DNA from: Amphibalanus amphitrite | Lineage: Eukaryota > Arthropoda > Thecostraca > Balanomorpha > Balanidae | Length of the DNA stretch: 64,000 bases | Direction: 5' to 3' | Assembly (NCBI RefSeq): GCF_019059575.1 | Contig: NW_024881597.1 | Coordinates: 180,001 to 244,000 of the forward strand | Shown here: one piece after another, positions 59,840-64,000 of the stretch | How positions within the stretch are numbered: position 1 is the first letter of the stretch | Layout of the letters: each line of letters starts with the position of its first letter | The notes under the pieces: generated by a model | Database searches by the model: none | Told to the model about the DNA's origin: nothing | What the model saw: the letters and a program-made list of their open reading frames with translations, nothing else | Translations under genes and position numbers: made by a program

Positions 59840-61642
59840 CAGTGGCGGATCCAAGGGGGGGGGGGTCACATGGGTCATGGCCCCCCTTGAGGCCCGGGGG
59901 CCCAAAGACCTGCCAGGGGCACCACCGGCCTATCAGGGGTATCACAGTCCTGACAGGGGCACCACAGGACCGCCAGGGGCATCACAGGCCTAGCAGGGAC
60001 ACCACGGGCCTGGTGCCCCTGGGCCCTGACAGGACTGTAACGCCCCTGACAAGCCTGAAGTGTCCCCGGCAGGCACGTGGTGCCCCTGACAGGCCTGAGG
60101 CGCCCCTGCAAGGCCGGTGGTGCCCCTGGCAGGCCTGTGGTGTCCATGGCAGGCCTGTGGTGCCCTTGCTAGGCCTCTGGTGCCCCTGACAGGCTTGTAA
60201 TGCCCCTGGAAGGACTGTGGTGCCCCTGGGCCCTGACAAGCCTGAGGTGCCCCTGACAGGCCAGTGGTGCCCTTGCTCGGCCTGTGGGGCCCCTGGCAGG
60301 CCTCTGGTGCCCCTGACAGGCTTGCGGTGCCCTTGGAAGGACTGTGGTGTCCCTGGGCCCTGACAAGCCTTAGGTGCCCCTGACAGGCCCGTGGTGCCCT
60401 TGTTAGGCCTGTGGTGCCCCTGGCAGGCCTTTGGTGCCCTTGCTAGGCCGCTGGTGCCCCTGGCAGACCTCTGGTGCTCTTGCTAGGCCGCTGGTACCCC
60501 TGCGCCCGGAGAGGACTGGTGCCCCTGAAAAGTCTGAAGTGCCCCTCGGCAGGCCCGTGGTGCCCCTGACAGGCCCAAGGTGCCCCTGCGAGGCCGGTGG
60601 TGCCCCTGGCAGACCTCTGGTGCCCCTGGCAGGTCTGTGGTGCCCCTGGCAGGTCTGTGGCGCCCCTGGCAGACCTGTGTTGACTGGTGCCCCTGCTAGG
60701 TCGCTGGTGCCCCTCACAGACCTGTGGTGCCCCTGGGCCTTGACAAGCCTGAGATGCCTGGCTATGACAGGCTCGTGGTGCCCCTGATAGACCAGTGGTG
60801 CCCTTGCTAGGCCTGTAGTGCCCCTGGCAGGCCTCTGGTGCCCCTGCTACCCCTGCGCCCGGAGAGGACTATGGTGCCCCTGAAAAGCCTGAAGTGCCTC
60901 TCGACAGGCCCGTGGTGCCCCTGGGCCCTGACAGGCCCAAGTTACCCCTGCGAGATCGGTGGTGCTCCTGGCAGGCCTCTGGTGCCCCTGGCAGGTCTGT
61001 GGTGCCCCTGGCAGGCCTGTGTTGACTGGTGCCCTTGCTAGGCCGCTGATGCCCCTCACAGGCCTGCGGTGCCCCTGGAAGGACTGTGGTGCCCCTGCCC
61101 CTAGGGGTGCTCATGGGCCCAACAGGCCCGTTGTGCCCCTGACAGGCCTGTCGTGTATACTTGCTAGACCTGTGTGCCCCTGCTTCCTGGCAGGCCTGTG
61201 GTGCCCCTGGCGGGCCTGTGGCGCCCCTACAAGGCCGTAGTTGCCCGTGACAGGTTTGTGGTGTCATTGGAAGGACTTTGGTGCCCCTGACAAGCCTGAA
61301 GTGTCAAGGACAGACCCTTTAGACGCCAGGGTCAAGTTCGTCGGACTGACAACGATTTGCTTACCTGATAACGTTCCTGGTAAGTAGTAAGTACTCACTA
61401 CTCAGCGTCCACAACATATATACACATAGCACATTCATATATACTTGCTTACAATTGGTAAATGTGGTTGTGGCTAAGAGTTAAGATACTGACTGAAAAA
61501 AATAAAAAGAAAAAAAACTGAAAATGGGGCGCCCACCAAAATGAAGTGGACGAAATCCGTTGAGTTTTTAATTTTGGGTATAGGTAGGGGCACCACTTCG
61601 ATTCATGACCCTCCCCTTGGAGTTTTCCTGGATCCGCCCCTG
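59840..61642. mobile_element. hAT-like non-autonomous element with 8 bp target duplication
   Basis: The ends read CAGTGGCGGATCCAAGG (left) and CAGGGGCGGATCCAGG (right, inward) and are followed by a similar GGTCATG segment. The 8-mer CTGGGAGG flanks both sides exactly (59832-59839 and 61643-61650), the duplication size of hAT transposons. No transposase is present. Most of the interior is a minisatellite. Confidence 0.8.
59880..61300 (+). repeat. Minisatellite of 20-21 bp units inside the hAT-like element
   Basis: About 65-70 imperfect tandem copies of a unit near GGTGCCCCTGACAGGCCTGT run through the element. Because the unit is close to 21 bp, several frames stay open and look collagen-like, but no gene signature is present. 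Variant units (GGACTGTGGTGCC, GGCCCTGACA) recur in higher-order blocks. Confidence 0.85.
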
Positions 61643-62087
61643 CTGGGAGGACTAACGTCGAGCAGAAAAACCGAGCGGCATCGATTGGCCGGCGGCTCCG
61701 CCACGGTGGCGGCTCGCCGGTCGCTAAGAGCGACACCACTCGTCGGCAGCGATAACACCCCGCGGCGGCGGCGGCGGTGCAAAAACAGCACCCGCCGGGT
61801 CAATGGGGAGCCTCTGCGGCCCGTCCGACCGCGCTAACCAAACACGGCGCGCAACGGAACGCCGTCTGACCTCTGCGCCAAGATAGGGGAAATGTCACGG
61901 ACGCACGTTCGGGAATCGGGTCACACGGAGAAGGTAAAGAGCAGGTTGGTCGCTAGGTGAAACTAGCTACAGAGCAGAGCCGGAGTCGCCTGAACTCGCA
62001 TAACACCGAACAATAAAAGGTGTCACTCGAGACATGCAGCCTCTACCCCACCAAAAGTAAAGGCCAACCATGCCATTGTTGTCTTAA

Positions 62088-63262
62088 CCCGCGCGGGGCT
62101 GGGGGGGGGTAAATTTTACCCCCCTCGCGAACTTTTGCAATATCTCAAAAACGGCGGCGCGTAGCGCCGCCAAACTTTCAGTACCTTTTCTTACATCAAT
62201 TTGACACGTTCTCTGAAAATTTGAGCGAAATCCGTCGGAAAATTTTTGAGAAATTGACGTTTTAGTGACGTCATGTTCGCCATTTTCGCCTCAAAAACGG
62301 CAAAAGTTCAAACGCCGCTAGCATCTTCATTTTTAAAGGAATCAAGACGTAACAAAAAAGGTTATACGTGATTCTACTTTGTCTATCAAATGGCTATCGC
62401 GGTTTTTTGAAAATTGTGGATTTTGACCCAATTTTTTTCAAAAAACTGACTTTTTTGGGAAAATAATTATAAAATCCAAAATTTTGAGTGTATCGAAAAA
62501 ACCGGAATAAATGTCAGAGAAGTGGTCTATGTGCACCTACATACCAATTTTTAGAAGAATCGGCTCAGAAATGTGGAAGTTATTCAAAATTTTATGACGT
62601 CACGACACACAATTTTTTTGAAAAATGCATTTTTTGAAAGTTATAGACCTCGTACGGGAACAAAAATAGCACCATTCGATTCGCCGTGAAAAACTGCATC
62701 AGATAGACACCTTTTAAGACCTTAACAACCAACTTCAAAATTTGACCTCACTTGACCTGACCTTGACCTGACCTCGACCTGAAATTCATCCAGAGGTGGT
62801 CCATATCACTTATTGAGTGTGCCTATTGAATTCTATGAGTAAAATGACCCATAAAACATGTGTCGCACATGCCCTTTTCTATATTTTGTTTTTGGTGACC
62901 TGACCTGACCTGACCTGACCTTGACCTTGACCTCTGAATGATATTGTATGCAACGAATATTGTCTTGGTAGCCTAAGAACACGTTTTGGGCGAGCAGTCT
63001 CAGTCCATGACTCCATTCTTCGGCAACTACGGTGCAAGGCCGATACTGTAGGAACTTGCAATTTGTACCCTTGACCTGACCTTGACCTTGACCTCAAACT
63101 TAAAATAAGTACATGTTTTTAGTTGTTCGGATGAGATCTTTTGATTGGCGTTTGAATTTTCCAAATCGGACCATTAGTTCGGGAGATAACAGGGGGGGGG
63201 GTAAAATTTACCCCCCCTCCCCCAGCCCCGCGCGTTCGGCTGGAGACCCCAGCCCCCGCGGG
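62088..63262. mobile_element. piggyBac-like MITE, copy E
   Basis: It is flanked by TTAA (62084-62087, 63263-63266). The ends are CCCGCG inward, with hairpins with the loop GTAAATTTTAC at the left and the matching loop at the right; the right end has about 28 extra bases. TGACCT repeats lie near 62755-62935 and 63070-63095, and there are two TGACGTCA sites. Non-coding. Same CCCGCG subfamily as A and D. Confidence 0.77.
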
Positions 63263-63266
63263 TTAA

Positions 63267-64000
63267 TAGACTCAGTCCAAGTGAGGTTATGCTCCGTCCT
63301 GGTCGCAAATGGTTCGGTCTACCCGAACCGGGTGGCTCACCGGTCACACCTGGGACTGGGTGAACCGTTAGTGCGGAGACACCGTCACCAGGCGAGTGTG
63401 ACTGGTACTGTCGGGTGAGGGAGGGTCCGTCCCCCCCCCCCCCCCCGGCACCGCTGCTGGGAAAGCACCTCAGCAAGTCATTACTTGAAGGAATCAGTAA
63501 AAATGGCTTATATTCTATCTCATAATGGATAGTATTGCAAATTCAATTGATACTTCATTGAACTAGTTGATAAGCTCTTTTATCGAATTCCAAGGAAAAC
63601 CTTTTAAAATACAATGTCGTTTACTCTACGGATTATGCAACAGGCGACACCAGAATCGACCCACTCATCAAGTAATTAACATATAATAGGAATAAATAAT
63701 AAACTTTTGTTCAAAACAAAAGGAAACAAACTAGCAATCTGATGCGATAAAAATACCAATAGATACTTACGGCTGATTACAGCTGTAACAAACACTCCCA
63801 TATGGTTATTACAGCCATTCCACGCAAAACGTAGGGACGACGCATTTCAGTATATGCTCAATTCCCCATATTATTTACTGTCCATAGGATATCGTAGCCA
63901 TCTACTGCAAATTACGTCGCTATCAAGTCCTGACCCTGGGTACGTTTCAGGGTCAAATGTTTCCCGTGCCACGTGAAGCCCGACATCAAGCCGATCACGC
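63267..64000. other. Right edge, no recognised features
   Basis: After MITE copy E comes a C18 run near 63431 and then AT-rich DNA without a recognisable gene. Confidence 0.5.

Noticed and set aside
59875-61267. Long collagen-like open frames on both strands
   Set aside because: They are products of a 20-21 bp minisatellite; there is no start context, splice sites or conserved domain.
41000-64000. Motor or coiled-coil exons of the kinesin
   Set aside because: The GC-rich patches were read in all frames; none gave a P-loop, switch motif or heptad pattern with splice sites in phase.

Overview
The window is animal nuclear DNA. It holds the 5' two-thirds of one gene and the 3' end of a second, both on the minus strand and both with small GC-rich exons, GT/AG introns and long repeat-filled introns. 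The repeats (piggyBac-like, hAT-like, Mutator-like and Helitron-like elements, a Jockey-type LINE, many minisatellites and GA/CT tracts) and the protein sequences suggest an invertebrate, most likely an arthropod. A crustacean such as a barnacle is a guess, not something the sequence proves.

Gene 1 (minus strand, 26017 down past the left edge) is neuroendocrine convertase 2 (PC2; PCSK2 in vertebrates, amontillado in flies). Nine exons can be placed with consensus splice sites and continuous phase: 25829-26017, 17265-17369, 15287-15448, 13052-13198, 12092-12168, 5037-5125, 3935-4110, 2284-2496 and 1652-1752. Together they encode residues 1-419: signal peptide, prodomain with two furin-type sites, and the subtilisin-like catalytic domain with Asp187, His228, the PC2-specific oxyanion Asp330 and Ser403. 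The rest of the catalytic domain, the P domain and the C-terminus lie off the left edge. A pair of perfect CRE octamers lies about 130-150 bp upstream of the start codon.

Gene 2 (minus strand) is the C-terminal end of a KIF16B/Klp98A-type PX-domain kinesin: PX exon 40631-40905 and last exon 36961-37104. The motor and coiled-coil exons were not found. They are either beyond the right edge or too divergent to recognise by eye between 41 and 64 kb.

The rest is intron or intergenic DNA full of mobile and tandem repeats. Five copies of a piggyBac-like non-autonomous family flanked by TTAA or TTAG lie at 8071-11513, 13847-14883, 29775-30668, 48806-49983 and 62088-63262, with a degraded sixth piece near 28270-28510. 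Each copy carries at both ends a G-run/loop/C-run hairpin whose loop matches the other end of the same copy but differs between copies. The first copy also holds a head-to-tail array of five Helitron-like units. Other elements are two hAT-like copies (744-1004; 59840-61642, the second filled by a 20-21 bp minisatellite), a Mutator-like element whose ends are arrays of an AGCGA motif (46005-47063), a TA-flanked MITE (41231-42164), and a 3.5 kb element with about 1 kb inverted arms that contains a 5'-truncated LINE (55816-59371).

Several exon borders of the PC2 gene have been copied in tandem into the neighbouring intron, giving rows of cryptic splice-site-like sequences. No prokaryotic genes, rRNA, intact tRNA or CRISPR were seen.
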